From NCBI GenBank assembly GCA_013373015.1, contig JABXIQ010000002.1, forward strand, positions 121,838 to 185,837: a stretch of DNA of 64,000 nt, in the 5' to 3' direction. The position numbers and the translations under genes are program-made. Under the pieces are notes generated by a model. That model did not search any database, was not told the origin of the DNA, and saw nothing but the letters and a program-made list of their open reading frames with translations. Below, piece by piece: positions 46,026 to 56,012 of the stretch. Position 1 is the first letter of the stretch. Each line of letters begins with the position of its first letter. The DNA is from Kangiellaceae bacterium (lineage in GTDB: Bacteria > Pseudomonadota > Gammaproteobacteria > Enterobacterales > Kangiellaceae).

Positions 46026-46766
46026 ATGAACAACCCAATTTATCTTGGCGTCAATATTGACCATATAGCAACCGTCCGCAACGCAAGAGGAACGGATTAT
46101 CCCGATCCAGTACAGGCTGCCTTTGTAGCTGAACAAAATGGGGCTGATGGTATTACTATCCATTTGCGAGAAGATCGTCGCCATATTACCGACCGTGATG
46201 TGGAATTATTAGCAAATACTATCCAAACGCGAATGAATTTTGAAATGGCGGTAACTGATGAAATGTTAAGCATTGCAGAAAGAATAAAGCCAGCTTATGT
46301 TTGTTTAGTGCCTGAAAAGCGTGAAGAGCTCACCACTGAGGGCGGGCTTGATGTCAAAGGACAAGAATCAAAAATTAAAGATGCTTGTCAGCGTCTCATG
46401 CAATCGGGTATCAAGGTATCCTTGTTTATAGATGCTAATGAACAACAAATCGATGCTGCTGCTCGTACTGGTGCTGAATATATTGAACTTCATACTGGTG
46501 AGTATGCTGATGCGATCAACCACCAACAACAAGAAGAACAGTTGGTGAGAATTAAGCGCGGTGTAACTCATGCGGCAAACGAGGGTTTGATTGTGAATGC
46601 AGGACATGGCTTGCAATACCATAATGTTCAGCCAATTGCCGCGATTCAGGATGTTTATGAATTAAATATTGGTCATGCGATTATTGGGCGGGCACTGTTC
46701 AGTGGTTTAGGACAGGCTGTTGCAGATATGAAAAAGCTTATGCTTGAAGCTCGCCAATGGCGCTAG
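46026..46766 (+). CDS. pdxJ: pyridoxine 5'-phosphate synthase
   Basis: Condenses 3-amino-1-hydroxyacetone phosphate with deoxyxylulose phosphate to pyridoxine phosphate. The 246-residue TIM barrel shows [20 protein letters not shown] (about 6-25), [14 protein letters not shown] (about 40-53) and the late [14 protein letters not shown] (about 195-208). The start ATG has no strong ribosome-binding site. It overlaps or abuts acpS. Confidence 0.97.
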   Translation: MNNPIYLGVNIDHIATVRNARGTDYPDPVQAAFVAEQNGADGITIHLREDRRHITDRDVELLANTIQTRMNFEMAVTDEMLSIAERIKPAYVCLVPEKREELTTEGGLDVKGQESKIKDACQRLMQSGIKVSLFIDANEQQIDAAARTGAEYIELHTGEYADAINHQQQEEQLVRIKRGVTHAANEGLIVNAGHGLQYHNVQPIAAIQDVYELNIGHAIIGRALFSGLGQAVADMKKLMLEARQWR

Positions 46767-46779
46767 GAATGTACGGGTA

Positions 46780-47166
46780 ATGATTTTTGGTATTGGTACT
46801 GACATTATTTCATTAGAACGTATAGCTAAATCCTTAGCGCGAAATGGTGATAAATTTGCTCAGCGTATTTTGGCTGATAGCGAATATAGTGCTTATCAAG
46901 AAAAGAAAACAGAAAAAGCACAAATTGCTTTTTTAGCCAAACGCTTTGCTGCCAAAGAAGCTATTAGTAAAGCGCTTGGTACGGGGATGCGCAATGGAAT
47001 TGATTTTGTGCAATTGGTTATCAGTAATGACGAGCTGGGAAAGCCTTTTGTTGAACTAACTGGAAAAGCTAAAGAATGGGCTGAGCAACATAATATAAGC
47101 ACTATTCAACTGACTATTTCTGATGAGCAACATTATGCTGTGGTTTTTGTGGTTGCGGAAAAATGA
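46780..47166 (+). CDS. acpS: holo-[acyl-carrier-protein] synthase
   Basis: Transfers 4'-phosphopantetheine from CoA to acyl carrier protein. The 128-residue protein starts with IFGIGTDIISLERI (about 2-15) and contains the AcpS block FLAKRFAAKEAISKALGTG (about 51-69), including the metal-binding E of KEA. The frame extends to 46744 inside pdxJ, but ATG 46780 gives the usual length. It starts 14 bases after the pdxJ stop. Confidence 0.95.
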   Translation: MIFGIGTDIISLERIAKSLARNGDKFAQRILADSEYSAYQEKKTEKAQIAFLAKRFAAKEAISKALGTGMRNGIDFVQLVISNDELGKPFVELTGKAKEWAEQHNISTIQLTISDEQHYAVVFVVAEK

Positions 47167-47522
47167 TAAGGCTGGTCATATTCTTTCTATTTATTCTGAA
47201 TTTAATGTCTTGTTCAAACAATTGTGAAAATACTGTTTATGAGATAATGCATTCTTTGGACCGGAATTATAAAGCAATAATATATTTAAGACGCTGCGAT
47301 GTTACACCTGAGTTAAGTACCCACTTATTAATACAACCTATGACAGATAAATTTAGAAAACAGTCTGGGAATATAGTCATAATGCAGGGAACTCCAGTCG
47401 AAACAGAACCTACTGTTGAGTGGTTATCAAATACTGAGATAACAATTTCTTTTAATAACCCAAGTAAAATATATAAAAAAGAAAGCAAATATTTAAATAT
47501 TAAAATTAATTATTCTTTTTAA
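47163..47522 (+). CDS. small lipoprotein of unknown function
   Basis: A 119-residue protein with a lipoprotein signal ending in LMSC (Cys17) and a second cysteine pair nearby (Cys21, Cys45). The rest is beta-rich, with TEPTVEWLSNTEITISF, which is seen in some small DUF5412-like proteins. I do not recognise a function. The start overlaps the acpS stop (ATGA), so it is co-translated, though it is more AT-rich than acpS and may be a later arrival. It ends convergent with the SDR gene, overlapping it by 4 bases. Confidence 0.6.
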   Translation: MIRLVIFFLFILNLMSCSNNCENTVYEIMHSLDRNYKAIIYLRRCDVTPELSTHLLIQPMTDKFRKQSGNIVIMQGTPVETEPTVEWLSNTEITISFNNPSKIYKKESKYLNIKINYSF

Positions 47523-48355
47523 TCCAAAAACAAATCTTTTTTAATCTTATCTTCAAATGCTGGGTTATAGGCATATCGGCTAAAATCAGTCACTCTTGCA
47601 GCTTTTAATACCTGCTCATCTATTAGCCAAAGTCCGGTATAATTTTTTGCTGGATGAGTTAACACTATATAAGCAGCATCAGCCATAATCGATGGCTTTC
47701 TCGCATAGTTGAGCATTTCTTTATTGCCCACAGCAAACTCAATTGCAGCGGTCGCAATATAGGTCTGCGGCCAAAGCGTATTCACTGCAATGCCATATTG
47801 TTTGAACTCTGCAGCAATACCTTTGCTCAAAATACTCATTCCATATTTTGATAACGAATAAGGACTATAGTCTTTGAGCCACTGCTCAGATAAATTTACG
47901 GGTGGCGAAAGGCTTAATATGTGAGGGTTTTCTGATTGCTTTAGGTAAGGAAGCGCATAATGAGCAAAGCAGTACACTGCTCGTGAATTGATCTGCTGCA
48001 TTAAGTCGTAGCGAGCTGGAGACGTTTTTTCCACGCTAGTTAAACTAATGGCGCCTGCATTATTGATAACCGCATCAATGCGGCCAAATTTCTCTCCAAT
48101 CTGATCGCACAGTTTTTTTATAGCTATTTCTTTACGCACATCTAAAGCGACTGGTATAGCTTTTCCATCCACCGCTTCAACCTCTTCGGCCACCGTATGA
48201 ATGGTGCCAGGTAGTTTTGGATGCGGTTTATCAGATTTTGCTGCAATGACAATGGTTGCGCCTTCTTTGGCAAAGCGAATTGCCATTTCACGACCAATAC
48301 CACGACTAGCGCCAGTAATTATGATGACTTTGTCTTTGAGTGAATAATTTGCCAT
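47519..48355 (-). CDS. SDR-family oxidoreductase (HSDL2-like)
   Basis: About 278 residues from ATG 48355; an in-frame ATG at 48373 is possible. The Rossmann motif ITGASRGIGREMAIRFA (about 14-30), NNAG (about 101-104), a serine in HILSLSPP and the catalytic Y-x-x-x-K in SPYSLSKYG (about 170) define a classical short-chain dehydrogenase. The AKSDKPHPKLPGTIHT segment is typical of the hydroxysteroid-dehydrogenase-like-2 group. The substrate is unknown. Glutathione peroxidase lies 26 bases upstream. Confidence 0.85.
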   Translation of the reverse strand: MANYSLKDKVIIITGASRGIGREMAIRFAKEGATIVIAAKSDKPHPKLPGTIHTVAEEVEAVDGKAIPVALDVRKEIAIKKLCDQIGEKFGRIDAVINNAGAISLTSVEKTSPARYDLMQQINSRAVYCFAHYALPYLKQSENPHILSLSPPVNLSEQWLKDYSPYSLSKYGMSILSKGIAAEFKQYGIAVNTLWPQTYIATAAIEFAVGNKEMLNYARKPSIMADAAYIVLTHPAKNYTGLWLIDEQVLKAARVTDFSRYAYNPAFEDKIKKDLFLD

Positions 48356-48381
48356 TATTGATACAGTTTCCAAGGTTTTTG

Positions 48382-48867
48382 CTATTTACTTAATTCACGT
48401 TGGATAGCAGATTCAATCTTTTCCGGTTTGGTCATTGTTGCGTAACGCTTAACCACTTGCCCATCTTTACCTACTAAGAATTTGGTAAAATTCCATTTAA
48501 CATTTTTACTACCAAAAAAGCCGCGCGCTTCGTCTTTTAGATATTGATAAAGTGGGTGAGTGTTATCACCATTGACATCAACTTTTTGAAACAATGGAAA
48601 AGAAATATTGAAATTTAAATCACAGAAATTTTTAATTTCATCATCAGAGCCTTTCTCTTGATTATTAAACTGATTACAGGGGAAAGCTAACACTTCTAAA
48701 CCTTGATCTTGGTATTTCTTATATAAATTTTGTAAGCCTTCATATTGTGGGGTAAAGCCACAAGCGCTGGCAGTATTTACAATCAGTAACACTTTTCCGC
48801 GGTAATCACTTAAAGAAACTTCTTTGCCGTTATTCAAAACCGCGTTGTAATCGTATATGGTAGGCAT
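48382..48867 (-). CDS. glutathione peroxidase family protein (cysteine type)
   Basis: A 161-residue thioredoxin-fold peroxidase. The peroxidatic residue is Cys36 (NTASACGFTPQYEGL) with Gln in FPCNQFNNQE (about 68) and Trp/Asn in KWNFTKFLV (about 125), completing the catalytic tetrad. The extra Cys in FCDLNF (about residue 85) could be a resolving cysteine, so it may use thioredoxin instead of glutathione, as most bacterial Gpx do. It appears to form an operon with the SDR gene. Confidence 0.93.
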   Translation of the reverse strand: MPTIYDYNAVLNNGKEVSLSDYRGKVLLIVNTASACGFTPQYEGLQNLYKKYQDQGLEVLAFPCNQFNNQEKGSDDEIKNFCDLNFNISFPLFQKVDVNGDNTHPLYQYLKDEARGFFGSKNVKWNFTKFLVGKDGQVVKRYATMTKPEKIESAIQRELSK

Positions 48868-48974
48868 TTTTAATCCTTATAAATAACATTAGCACTACTC
48901 TAACGAGCACTGGTCGGCTCTGTCAATGAGTTATGCAATAAGGTTTTAATTTTGTTGACTGGGTAAGGTTTGGT

Positions 48975-50384
48975 ATGAGTATGAAAATTGTACAAAATGT
49001 ATTGCTTTTAACACCTTTTTTATTATGTGTTTCTCTATCTTCTGCAGCTACACCAAGCATATCAGAACAAGACTTGAAGACTGCTGCGCAACTTAGAGAT
49101 GAAGCATTAAAAACATCAAAAGGTTATGAAATTGTTGAATCATTAACCACCGAAGTTGGGCCGCGCATGGCTGGAACCGCAGGCGACGCTGCTGCTGTCA
49201 AATGGGGAGTAGCAAAACTTAAAGAGCTTGGTTTTGATAAGGTATGGACTGAGCCTGTGACTTTTCCTACTTGGAAGCGTGGGGTCGAAACTGCAGAAGT
49301 GATATCACCATTTCCACAACCTTTGGTAATCACCGCTTTAGGTTTTAGCGTTGGAACTGAGCCTGAAGGTTTAACGGCTGAGATTATGGCATTTGATACA
49401 CTTGATGATCTTATTAATGCGCCAGAGGGTATTGCTGATGGCAAAATAGTGTTTATCAAACATCGTATGCATAAGGCACGCGATGGTTCGGGTTATGGGC
49501 CTGCTGTGGCTGCTCGTGGACGAGGTGCGGTGGAAGCTGCAAAAAAAGGTGCTGTCGGGATTTTAATTCGTTCAATTGGCACTGACAGCCATCGTATGGC
49601 ACATACCGGCATGATGCGTTATGAAGAGGGCACTCCGCGCATTCCTGCAGCTGCTTTATCGGCTCCAGATGCAGATTTATTGGAAAATATGCTTAAACGT
49701 AAGCAGCCAGTAAAGGTAAAAGTGACATTGGATGCTCAAGATGGAGAGCAATATACTTCGCATAATGTGATTGGCGAAATCACGGGCTCAGAAAAACCAG
49801 AAGAGTACATCATCATTGGTGGTCATTTAGACTCATGGGATCTTGGCACTGGCGCTTTGGATGATGGCGCAGGCATTGCTATCACCACTGCTGCAGCTGA
49901 ATTAATTGCTCGCTTGCCGCAAAGACCAAAGCGTTCTATTCGTGTGGTCATGTTTGCCAACGAAGAGCAAGGTTTGGTGGGAGCTAGAGCTTATGCAGAA
50001 GCACATAAAGACGAGTTGCAAAAAATTATTACTGGAGCTGAATCTGACTTCGGTGCGGGTAAAATTTGGCGACTAGATTCTAGGGTAAAGTCAGAAGCTC
50101 TACCTGTGGTTGAGCAAATGGCTAAAATCATGGAGCCATTAGGTATAGAGTATGGTAATAATCGGGCGGGAGGTGGTCCTGATTTAATTCCGTTACGTCA
50201 AATGGGCATTTCAGTATTTTCATTACGCCAAGATGGTACGGATTATTTTGATTATCATCATACGCCAGATGACACTTTAGATAAGATTGAGAAAGAGTCG
50301 CTTGACCAAAATACTGCCGCTTACGTTGTACTTGCTTATATTACGGCTCAGATGGATGGTGATTTTGGTAGTGGATTAGAGTAA
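48975..50384 (+). CDS. secreted M28-family metallopeptidase
   Basis: A 469-residue protein with a Sec signal (about 1-24). The dizinc aminopeptidase core shows GGHLDSWDLGTGALDDGAG (about 273-291: His, Asp ligands) and FANEEQGLVGARAYAE (about 320, catalytic Glu), with HHTPDDTLDKIE near the C terminus as the last His ligand. A protease-associated-like insert lies between about 110 and 250. It resembles plasma glutamate carboxypeptidase-like proteins and probably trims peptides outside the inner membrane. Confidence 0.9.
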   Translation: MSMKIVQNVLLLTPFLLCVSLSSAATPSISEQDLKTAAQLRDEALKTSKGYEIVESLTTEVGPRMAGTAGDAAAVKWGVAKLKELGFDKVWTEPVTFPTWKRGVETAEVISPFPQPLVITALGFSVGTEPEGLTAEIMAFDTLDDLINAPEGIADGKIVFIKHRMHKARDGSGYGPAVAARGRGAVEAAKKGAVGILIRSIGTDSHRMAHTGMMRYEEGTPRIPAAALSAPDADLLENMLKRKQPVKVKVTLDAQDGEQYTSHNVIGEITGSEKPEEYIIIGGHLDSWDLGTGALDDGAGIAITTAAAELIARLPQRPKRSIRVVMFANEEQGLVGARAYAEAHKDELQKIITGAESDFGAGKIWRLDSRVKSEALPVVEQMAKIMEPLGIEYGNNRAGGGPDLIPLRQMGISVFSLRQDGTDYFDYHHTPDDTLDKIEKESLDQNTAAYVVLAYITAQMDGDFGSGLE

Positions 50385-50414
50385 GTCTGTAAGCCAATAC
50401 TATAAACCTAAACT

Positions 50415-50438
50415 AAAGCCGACATATGTCGGCTTTTT
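50415..50438 (+). terminator. terminator after the M28 peptidase gene
   Basis: AAAGCCGACATATGTCGGCTTT with a TTT extension, a near-perfect palindrome about 30 bases after the stop. Confidence 0.88.
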
Positions 50439-50493
50439 CTTATCATAGATTTTGTTATGATAGATACATATTAAATTGTGAAGAAGAATCACT

Positions 50494-51234
50494 ATGAGCG
50501 AACTAGTAAAAACTTTTGTTGAAAAAGGCGTGTTTCATATTGAACTGCATCGCGCAAATAAGAAGAACTCTCTTATTGCGGAGATGTATTTAGCCTTGCG
50601 TGAGGCTTTAGTTGAGGCGCAAACAAATGACAAGGTGCATGTGATTCTATTTAAGGGTGGAAAAAATTGCTTTTGTGCAGGCAATGACATTGCTGACTTT
50701 CTTAATGAGTCGGTTTTGGATACAGATGGTCCAATTGCCAGTTTTTTACATGAGTTAGCTGATGTACAAAAGCCAATCATAGCCGCAGTTTCGGGGCCTG
50801 CCATTGGTATTGGTACAACGCTTTTGTTGCACTGTGATTTAGTCTATGCAACTGAGCAGTCAGTTTTTAGCTTGCCGTTCGTTAATTTGGGCGTGTGTGC
50901 TGAGGCTGGTTCGAGTTATTTGTTATCTCGTCAAATAGGGCATGTTAGAGCTGCAGAGTTGTTATTGTTCGGTGAAGCATTTGACGCACAAAAGGCAAAA
51001 ACGTTTGGTCTCATTAATGATATAGTCGATAGTGATAGCTATTGGGAATTCGCTCAACAACAAGCTGAAAAGCTGGCTGCAAAACCGTTGCAAGCTTTAA
51101 TGGTTAACAAGCAATTGATGAAACCTGATAACGAATTGGTGCATCAAATCATCGAGCAGGAAATTATCGAGTTCTCTAGATTGATTAAAACCGAAGATGC
51201 TAAAACTATTTTTAAAAAGTTCTTATCTCGTTAA
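50494..51234 (+). CDS. enoyl-CoA hydratase/isomerase family protein
   Basis: A 246-residue crotonase-fold protein. The oxyanion-hole segments are FCAGNDIADFLN (about 64-75) and PAIGIGTTLLLHCDLVYATE (about 104-123). The catalytic glutamate position near GVCAEAGSSYLLSRQIG (about 134-150) keeps one Glu, so hydratase versus isomerase cannot be settled. It stands alone, with GTGAAGAAGAATCACT ahead of the ATG. Likely fatty acid or amino acid degradation. Confidence 0.85.
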   Translation: MSELVKTFVEKGVFHIELHRANKKNSLIAEMYLALREALVEAQTNDKVHVILFKGGKNCFCAGNDIADFLNESVLDTDGPIASFLHELADVQKPIIAAVSGPAIGIGTTLLLHCDLVYATEQSVFSLPFVNLGVCAEAGSSYLLSRQIGHVRAAELLLFGEAFDAQKAKTFGLINDIVDSDSYWEFAQQQAEKLAAKPLQALMVNKQLMKPDNELVHQIIEQEIIEFSRLIKTEDAKTIFKKFLSR

Positions 51235-51265
51235 TATGTGGTTTGCTCGTGCGCGAACAATGTTA

Positions 51266-52708
51266 CTAATGCACCAGCAAATACACTGCCCCAGAAACAA
51301 CTAAAACGCCGAGCAAGTTCAATACAAAGCCATTACGAACCATTTGCTCCACTGTTAAGCGTTCGCTAGCAAAAATCACCGCATTAGGTCCTGTAGCAAC
51401 TGGTAGCATAAAGGCGCAACTAGCGCTTATTGCGGCAGGAACCATGAACAACGCAGGGTCGATATTTGCTGCTTGGCCAGCCGCTGCTAACACCGGCATT
51501 AATAAAGCTGTTGTCGCCGTGTTACTGGTTAATTCTGTTAAGAAGGTTACCAATAAGCAAATAGTGATTATGGTAAGTATCGGTGGCAGTTGCGATAAAA
51601 AGGCAAGTGACTGGCCGAGTGAGTCGCTTAATCCGGTGCTGGTGAATGCTTTTGCAATAGTGATGCCGCCAGCAAATAACAGTAATACTCCCCAAGGAAT
51701 TCTGTTTGCAGTTGGCCAATCGAGCAAACGCTCTTTTTGTCCATCAATAATTTTACCATTAGGTATTAAAAACATTGCTACAACAGCCATTAATGCCACA
51801 GAGGCATCATTTACGGTAGTTAACCCTAAAGCGCCACTCCAGCCACCAAATGGTTCTTTGCGGAATATCCATAGTAATGCAGTGATCAGAAAGACTATTA
51901 ACGTACGTTTTTCTTCAGCACGCCATTGCCCCAGTTTGGGTAAGGTTAAACGGGTAGATTCTGTTGATAGGTTGCGGGTTAACCATAACCACATTATTGG
52001 AATCATTATGACCACAATGGGAACTGCCCATTTCATCCAGTCACTAAAGGCTAACTCTTTACCAGTAGTTTCAGCATAAACATTCATAAATAGCGTATTG
52101 GGTGGGGTGCCAATTGGCGTACCCATACCGCCAACACTTGCAGCATAACCTAGACCAAGGATCAAAGCGGTTGCAAAAAGTGTATGACCATCATTCGAGT
52201 TTTCGCTGTGAGTTTGTAGTTCAGAGCTTTGAATAATTGCTATCGCTACAGGTAATAACATCAAAGTTGTGGCTGTATTAGATATCCACATACTGAGTAC
52301 CGCACTAGCAACCATAAACCCTAAAATAATGCGCTTTTCATTGACTTGTTTTGCGCGGCCACCAACTAACTTGATCATGCCAATCGCCAATCGCTTATGA
52401 GTACCACTTTTTTCAAGCGCCGTTGAAAGTATAAAACCGCCGAGTAATAACAGTATTAACCAATGACCATAGGCGCTTGCTACTTGCGCTCCATTTAATA
52501 CGCCAAACATCGGGAAGGCGGCCATTGGGATTAAAGAGGTTGCGGGTATAGGTACGGGCTCAAAAATCCACCATACTGCGCACAAGGTGGTGATAGCAGC
52601 GGTAATGGTGGCTGGCCAGGCAAAACCAGCGCGCCACATAAGGGCTAATATTATTAAGCTTAATAGTGGACCAAGGAAGAGTGATAATTGGGTTAACTTT
52701 TCTTTCAT
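51266..52708 (-). CDS. DASS/SLC13 family anion:sodium symporter
   Basis: A 480-residue inner-membrane protein with about 12 hydrophobic segments. The two SNT motifs of the divalent anion:sodium symporters are visible as WISNTATTLMLLPVA (about 141-155) and ELTSNTATTALLMPVLAA (about 392-409), with a GGMGTPIGTPPN stretch. Probably transports succinate, malate or a similar dicarboxylate; sulfate or phosphate are alternatives. The DUF2897-like gene lies upstream. Confidence 0.9.
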   Translation of the reverse strand: MKEKLTQLSLFLGPLLSLIILALMWRAGFAWPATITAAITTLCAVWWIFEPVPIPATSLIPMAAFPMFGVLNGAQVASAYGHWLILLLLGGFILSTALEKSGTHKRLAIGMIKLVGGRAKQVNEKRIILGFMVASAVLSMWISNTATTLMLLPVAIAIIQSSELQTHSENSNDGHTLFATALILGLGYAASVGGMGTPIGTPPNTLFMNVYAETTGKELAFSDWMKWAVPIVVIMIPIMWLWLTRNLSTESTRLTLPKLGQWRAEEKRTLIVFLITALLWIFRKEPFGGWSGALGLTTVNDASVALMAVVAMFLIPNGKIIDGQKERLLDWPTANRIPWGVLLLFAGGITIAKAFTSTGLSDSLGQSLAFLSQLPPILTIITICLLVTFLTELTSNTATTALLMPVLAAAGQAANIDPALFMVPAAISASCAFMLPVATGPNAVIFASERLTVEQMVRNGFVLNLLGVLVVSGAVYLLVH

Positions 52709-52738
52709 AGTGAGCTTATAGTGAGGGTAACGGAATCT

Positions 52739-52939
52739 TTACGGGGTTTTGTTTGCATTATCGGCTTGAGTGTTTTTACTCTGGTTTGCACCAGTTGTAT
52801 TCGATTCTTCGTCATCAGTGTAAGGTTGTGCTTTTACATTATCAGGAATTTTAAATTTATCAGCAGAGCGTTTTAAGACATAGATTCCAGAATAGAGGAA
52901 TACAAATATTAGAAAGGTAACCCAAATCGCCGTCCACAT
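52739..52939 (-). CDS. small membrane protein, DUF2897-like
   Basis: 66 residues: one N-terminal transmembrane helix (about 4-22), then KRSADKFKIPDN, a stretch typical of DUF2897, and a polar Asn/Thr/Gln tail. It ends and begins close to its neighbours in the dapD-dapE minus-strand run. Function unknown. Confidence 0.6.
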   Translation of the reverse strand: MWTAIWVTFLIFVFLYSGIYVLKRSADKFKIPDNVKAQPYTDDEESNTTGANQSKNTQADNANKTP

Positions 52940-52948
52940 AGTTATAGA

Positions 52949-53668
52949 TTAAACTCCATCATCAGTGTCGCAAATATTAAAAACGTATTGTTCTAGAATT
53001 TGTTCCAACATGGGTAAAATAAACTGCTTACCGCCAATCTCTGCTTCTTGTATTGTTTGAGTGAGCAAAGCAACAGGAAACTCTTGTAAAGCAGAATGAG
53101 AAATAGGGTGGTAACTTATATGCCAAGGCTCGCAAGCCACGCCACCTTTGTCTGTAAGGTAAGGTTTGAAAAACTGGTATGTTGCTAAGGTTTGTTCCAG
53201 CCAAAGGTTTAGATTGCCACAAGGACCTTGCTCTTCAAATTCTGCTTCAAGTAATTGTACCTCATAACCTTGGTCAATAGCGCAAGCATCAAAAATATCA
53301 AAGTCAGTGCCCCAGTGATGACGGCTAGTGCCTGGCAGAGCAGAATAATTGAGTATGGCTTTAACTCTAGCTTCTCCGTCTAAATCTTGAGAGTTAATGC
53401 TCGATCCATCGCGCAAATTTAGCTCAACTTCCTGATAATACTTTTTATTCCAAATAGCGAGTTGTTGTTCAAAAGAACGATAACTGCTGACTATGCGTAG
53501 GGGAATTCCGTCTATCTCCGACTGACGTATCAATTTGGCCAGTGGCACCAGCACCTCATGATGGCATTGAAATTTTTGGCCAATTAATTCAATATTATTT
53601 TCAATCAAAAGCAAATGTTTTTGATCAAGGCCAATCAGTTGTTGTGCTGTCATCATGCTGCTATTCAT
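52949..53668 (-). CDS. M15-family D-alanyl-D-alanine carboxypeptidase
   Basis: 239 residues from ATG 53668, which overlaps the dapE stop by 8 bases (ATGAATAG) and so is coupled to dapE; the frame extends to 53707. The metal site [13 protein letters not shown] (about 117-129) and the second zinc histidine in EPWHISYHP (about 197-205) define the VanY/M15B group. SYRSF with GxxRxxxxxx spacing is the substrate segment. No signal peptide is seen, so a cytoplasmic or non-classical location is possible. It probably trims peptidoglycan peptides. Confidence 0.85.
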   Translation of the reverse strand: MNSSMMTAQQLIGLDQKHLLLIENNIELIGQKFQCHHEVLVPLAKLIRQSEIDGIPLRIVSSYRSFEQQLAIWNKKYYQEVELNLRDGSSINSQDLDGEARVKAILNYSALPGTSRHHWGTDFDIFDACAIDQGYEVQLLEAEFEEQGPCGNLNLWLEQTLATYQFFKPYLTDKGGVACEPWHISYHPISHSALQEFPVALLTQTIQEAEIGGKQFILPMLEQILEQYVFNICDTDDGV

Positions 53669-54797
53669 CGGTAAGTAACGTAACGAGCGTGTGGTAATAA
53701 ATATCAACTAGCTTTTCTAAATCATCAATTTTGACACATTCATTAACTTGATGAATGGTTTTGTTGACAGGGCCGATTTCAACTACTTCAGCACCAGTTT
53801 TAGCTATAAAGCGACCATCGGAAGTGCCCCCCGTTGTTAACGCTTGAGTTTGTATTGAGCAAACTTTTCCAATGGCGTGGTTGGCAGCGCTTAGTAGATC
53901 TCCGTGGTCAGTCAGGAATGGTTCGCCGTTAAGTTTCCAATCTAATTCATAGTTTAAGTTATGGTTGTTTAATAGAGTTATAACTCGTTCTTTTAGCTCA
54001 TGATGAGTGGTTTCTGTAGAGTATCGAAAATTAAATTCAGCGTGTAATTCACCAGGAATTACGTTGGTAGCTGTGCCAGAGTGAATAACCGCAATTTGAA
54101 AACTGGTCGCTGGAAAAAATTCATTGCCCTGATCCCATTCAGTGTTAGCCAGTTCATCCAGTGCTTTTAAAGACTTGTGGATAGCATTATCGGCTAGGTG
54201 TGGATAGGCAACATGCCCTTGCCGGCCTTTAATGGTTAGATACCCTGTAAAGGAACCGCGGCGTCCATTTTTTATCACATCACCTAATTGTTGTGAGCTT
54301 GAAGGTTCGCCAACAATGCAGTAGTCAATGGGTTGGTTTCTTTTTTGCAGCTCTTCTATCACGCGTACTGTGCCATTAATAAAAGGGCCTTCCTCATCGC
54401 TGGTAATCAAGTAGGCTATTGAGCCTTTATGATTTGGGTAGTTTGTTACAAACCGCTCAGTAGCAACCAACATTGCAGCTAAGCTGCCTTTCATATCAGC
54501 AGCGCCACGACCAAACAAGTAACCGTCCTGTTCTGTCGCGTGAAAGGGTGGTGTGTGCCACTTTTCTAATGGACCAGCAGGCACCACATCGGTATGCCCA
54601 GCAAAAACAAATACAGGGCTTTTATAATTCCCTGTGCGAATTGACCAAAAATTTTTAGTGTCTTCGAAATTTAATTGTTCATTATCAAAACCAAGTACAG
54701 CGAGCTGCTGCATCATCATTGATTGACAGCCAGCATCTTCGGGAGTTACTGACTGACGATTGATAAGGTTTTTGGTCAACTCAAGGACTTTACTCAT
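53661..54797 (-). CDS. dapE: succinyl-diaminopimelate desuccinylase
   Basis: Removes the succinyl group from N-succinyl-LL-DAP in lysine and peptidoglycan biosynthesis. The 378-residue M20 enzyme shows HTDVVPAGP (about 69-77), [10 protein letters not shown] (about 99-108), the catalytic TSDEEG (about 133-138) and [10 protein letters not shown] (about 320). With dapD nearby it covers two steps of the succinylase branch. Confidence 0.97.
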   Translation of the reverse strand: MSKVLELTKNLINRQSVTPEDAGCQSMMMQQLAVLGFDNEQLNFEDTKNFWSIRTGNYKSPVFVFAGHTDVVPAGPLEKWHTPPFHATEQDGYLFGRGAADMKGSLAAMLVATERFVTNYPNHKGSIAYLITSDEEGPFINGTVRVIEELQKRNQPIDYCIVGEPSSSQQLGDVIKNGRRGSFTGYLTIKGRQGHVAYPHLADNAIHKSLKALDELANTEWDQGNEFFPATSFQIAVIHSGTATNVIPGELHAEFNFRYSTETTHHELKERVITLLNNHNLNYELDWKLNGEPFLTDHGDLLSAANHAIGKVCSIQTQALTTGGTSDGRFIAKTGAEVVEIGPVNKTIHQVNECVKIDDLEKLVDIYYHTLVTLLTDE

Positions 54798-54809
54798 TAA
54801 AATACCGCG

Positions 54810-55154
54810 CTATGCAAAAATTTCTTGGTACATTTCAGGCTTGAAACCTAAATGAACTTGATTACCCGTGACTAAAACTGGACGCTTAATTAAAGTGACT
54901 TTTTCAAGCATCAGCTCAAGTGCTGATTCGCGATCAATGTTGTCTTTTATATCTTGAGCAAGTGGTTTCCATGCCGTACTGCGTTTATTCAAAAAGGTTT
55001 CCCAGCCTATAGCTTTATCCCAGCTTTCGATTTCTGCTTTAGGCAATGGGTTTTTGCGATAATCAATAAATTGATGCTCAATATCATTAGCCTCAAGCCA
55101 TTTCACTGCTTTGCGAACCGTATCACAATTGGGGATACCATAAATTTTAATCAT
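54810..55154 (-). CDS. yffB: ArsC/Spx-like protein YffB
   Basis: A 114-residue thioredoxin-fold protein with YGIPNCDTVRKAVKWLE (about 5-21), a single Cys10, and RSTAWKPL (about 58). The ArsC/Spx family includes arsenate reductases and the YffB group, for which glutathione-dependent thiol reductase activity is suggested. Neighbourhood with dapE is the E. coli arrangement. Confidence 0.85.
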   Translation of the reverse strand: MIKIYGIPNCDTVRKAVKWLEANDIEHQFIDYRKNPLPKAEIESWDKAIGWETFLNKRSTAWKPLAQDIKDNIDRESALELMLEKVTLIKRPVLVTGNQVHLGFKPEMYQEIFA

Positions 55155-55167
55155 TGGATTGATGCTC

Positions 55168-55986
55168 CTAGTCCATTCTTAGCAGATCATTGATCGATGT
55201 TTTTGAACGGGTTTTAGCGTCCACTTGTTTTACGATTACTGCGCAGTTCAAATTATACTTACCACATTCTGATGGCAAACTACCAGGAACCACCACTGAC
55301 CCCGCTGGCACTCGACCATACGAGACTTCGTCAGTTAAACGGTTATAAATTTTGGTGCTTTGGCCAATAAATACTCCCATAGATAATACTGAACCTTCTT
55401 CTACTACAACACCTTCAACTACTTCCGAGCGAGCACCGATGAAACAATTATCTTCGATGATTGTTGGCCCAGCTTGTAAAGGCTCTAAAACACCGCCGAT
55501 ACCCGCACCGCCAGATAAATGTACATTTTTACCAATTTGTGCACAGGAGCCGACAGTGGCCCAGGTATCGACCATGGTACCTTCGTCAATGTATGCGCCG
55601 ATATTGGTGTAGCTTGGCATCAAAACTACGTTTTTTGCGATATAGGAACCATGACGTGCAATAGCATGAGGTACAACTCGGGTTCCACCCTCGCGAAATT
55701 GTGCTTCGGTCATATTTTGGTACTTCATAGGTACCTTGTCATAAAATTGAGCTAAGTCCGTATTAATCACTTCGTTATCGTTCATCCTAAAAGATAAAAG
55801 AACGGCTTTTTTAAGCCATTGATGCACTATCCAGTTGCCATCAACTTTTTCTGCAACACGGGCTTGACCTGAATCAAGTAGATTTAAGGCTTCTTGTACC
55901 GCTTGTTTAATTTCAGCAGCAGCGGTTGCGGGTGATAGTTGATCACGATTTTCAAAAGCATTTTCAATAGTTGTTTGTAAAGACAT
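55168..55986 (-). CDS. dapD: tetrahydrodipicolinate N-succinyltransferase
   Basis: A 272-residue left-handed beta-helix acyltransferase. Hexapeptide repeats run from about residue 108 to 210 (e.g., [20 protein letters not shown] and [20 protein letters not shown]). It starts the succinylase branch of DAP synthesis. The order glnD-dapD matches E. coli. Confidence 0.97.
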   Translation of the reverse strand: MSLQTTIENAFENRDQLSPATAAAEIKQAVQEALNLLDSGQARVAEKVDGNWIVHQWLKKAVLLSFRMNDNEVINTDLAQFYDKVPMKYQNMTEAQFREGGTRVVPHAIARHGSYIAKNVVLMPSYTNIGAYIDEGTMVDTWATVGSCAQIGKNVHLSGGAGIGGVLEPLQAGPTIIEDNCFIGARSEVVEGVVVEEGSVLSMGVFIGQSTKIYNRLTDEVSYGRVPAGSVVVPGSLPSECGKYNLNCAVIVKQVDAKTRSKTSINDLLRMD

Positions 55987-56012
55987 AATTTATTCCTAAT
56001 AGATGCTCTAGC

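Noticed and set aside
51444..52079. 211-codon plus-strand frame opposite the DASS transporter
   Set aside because: It mirrors transmembrane codons of the transporter and has no start site or family match.
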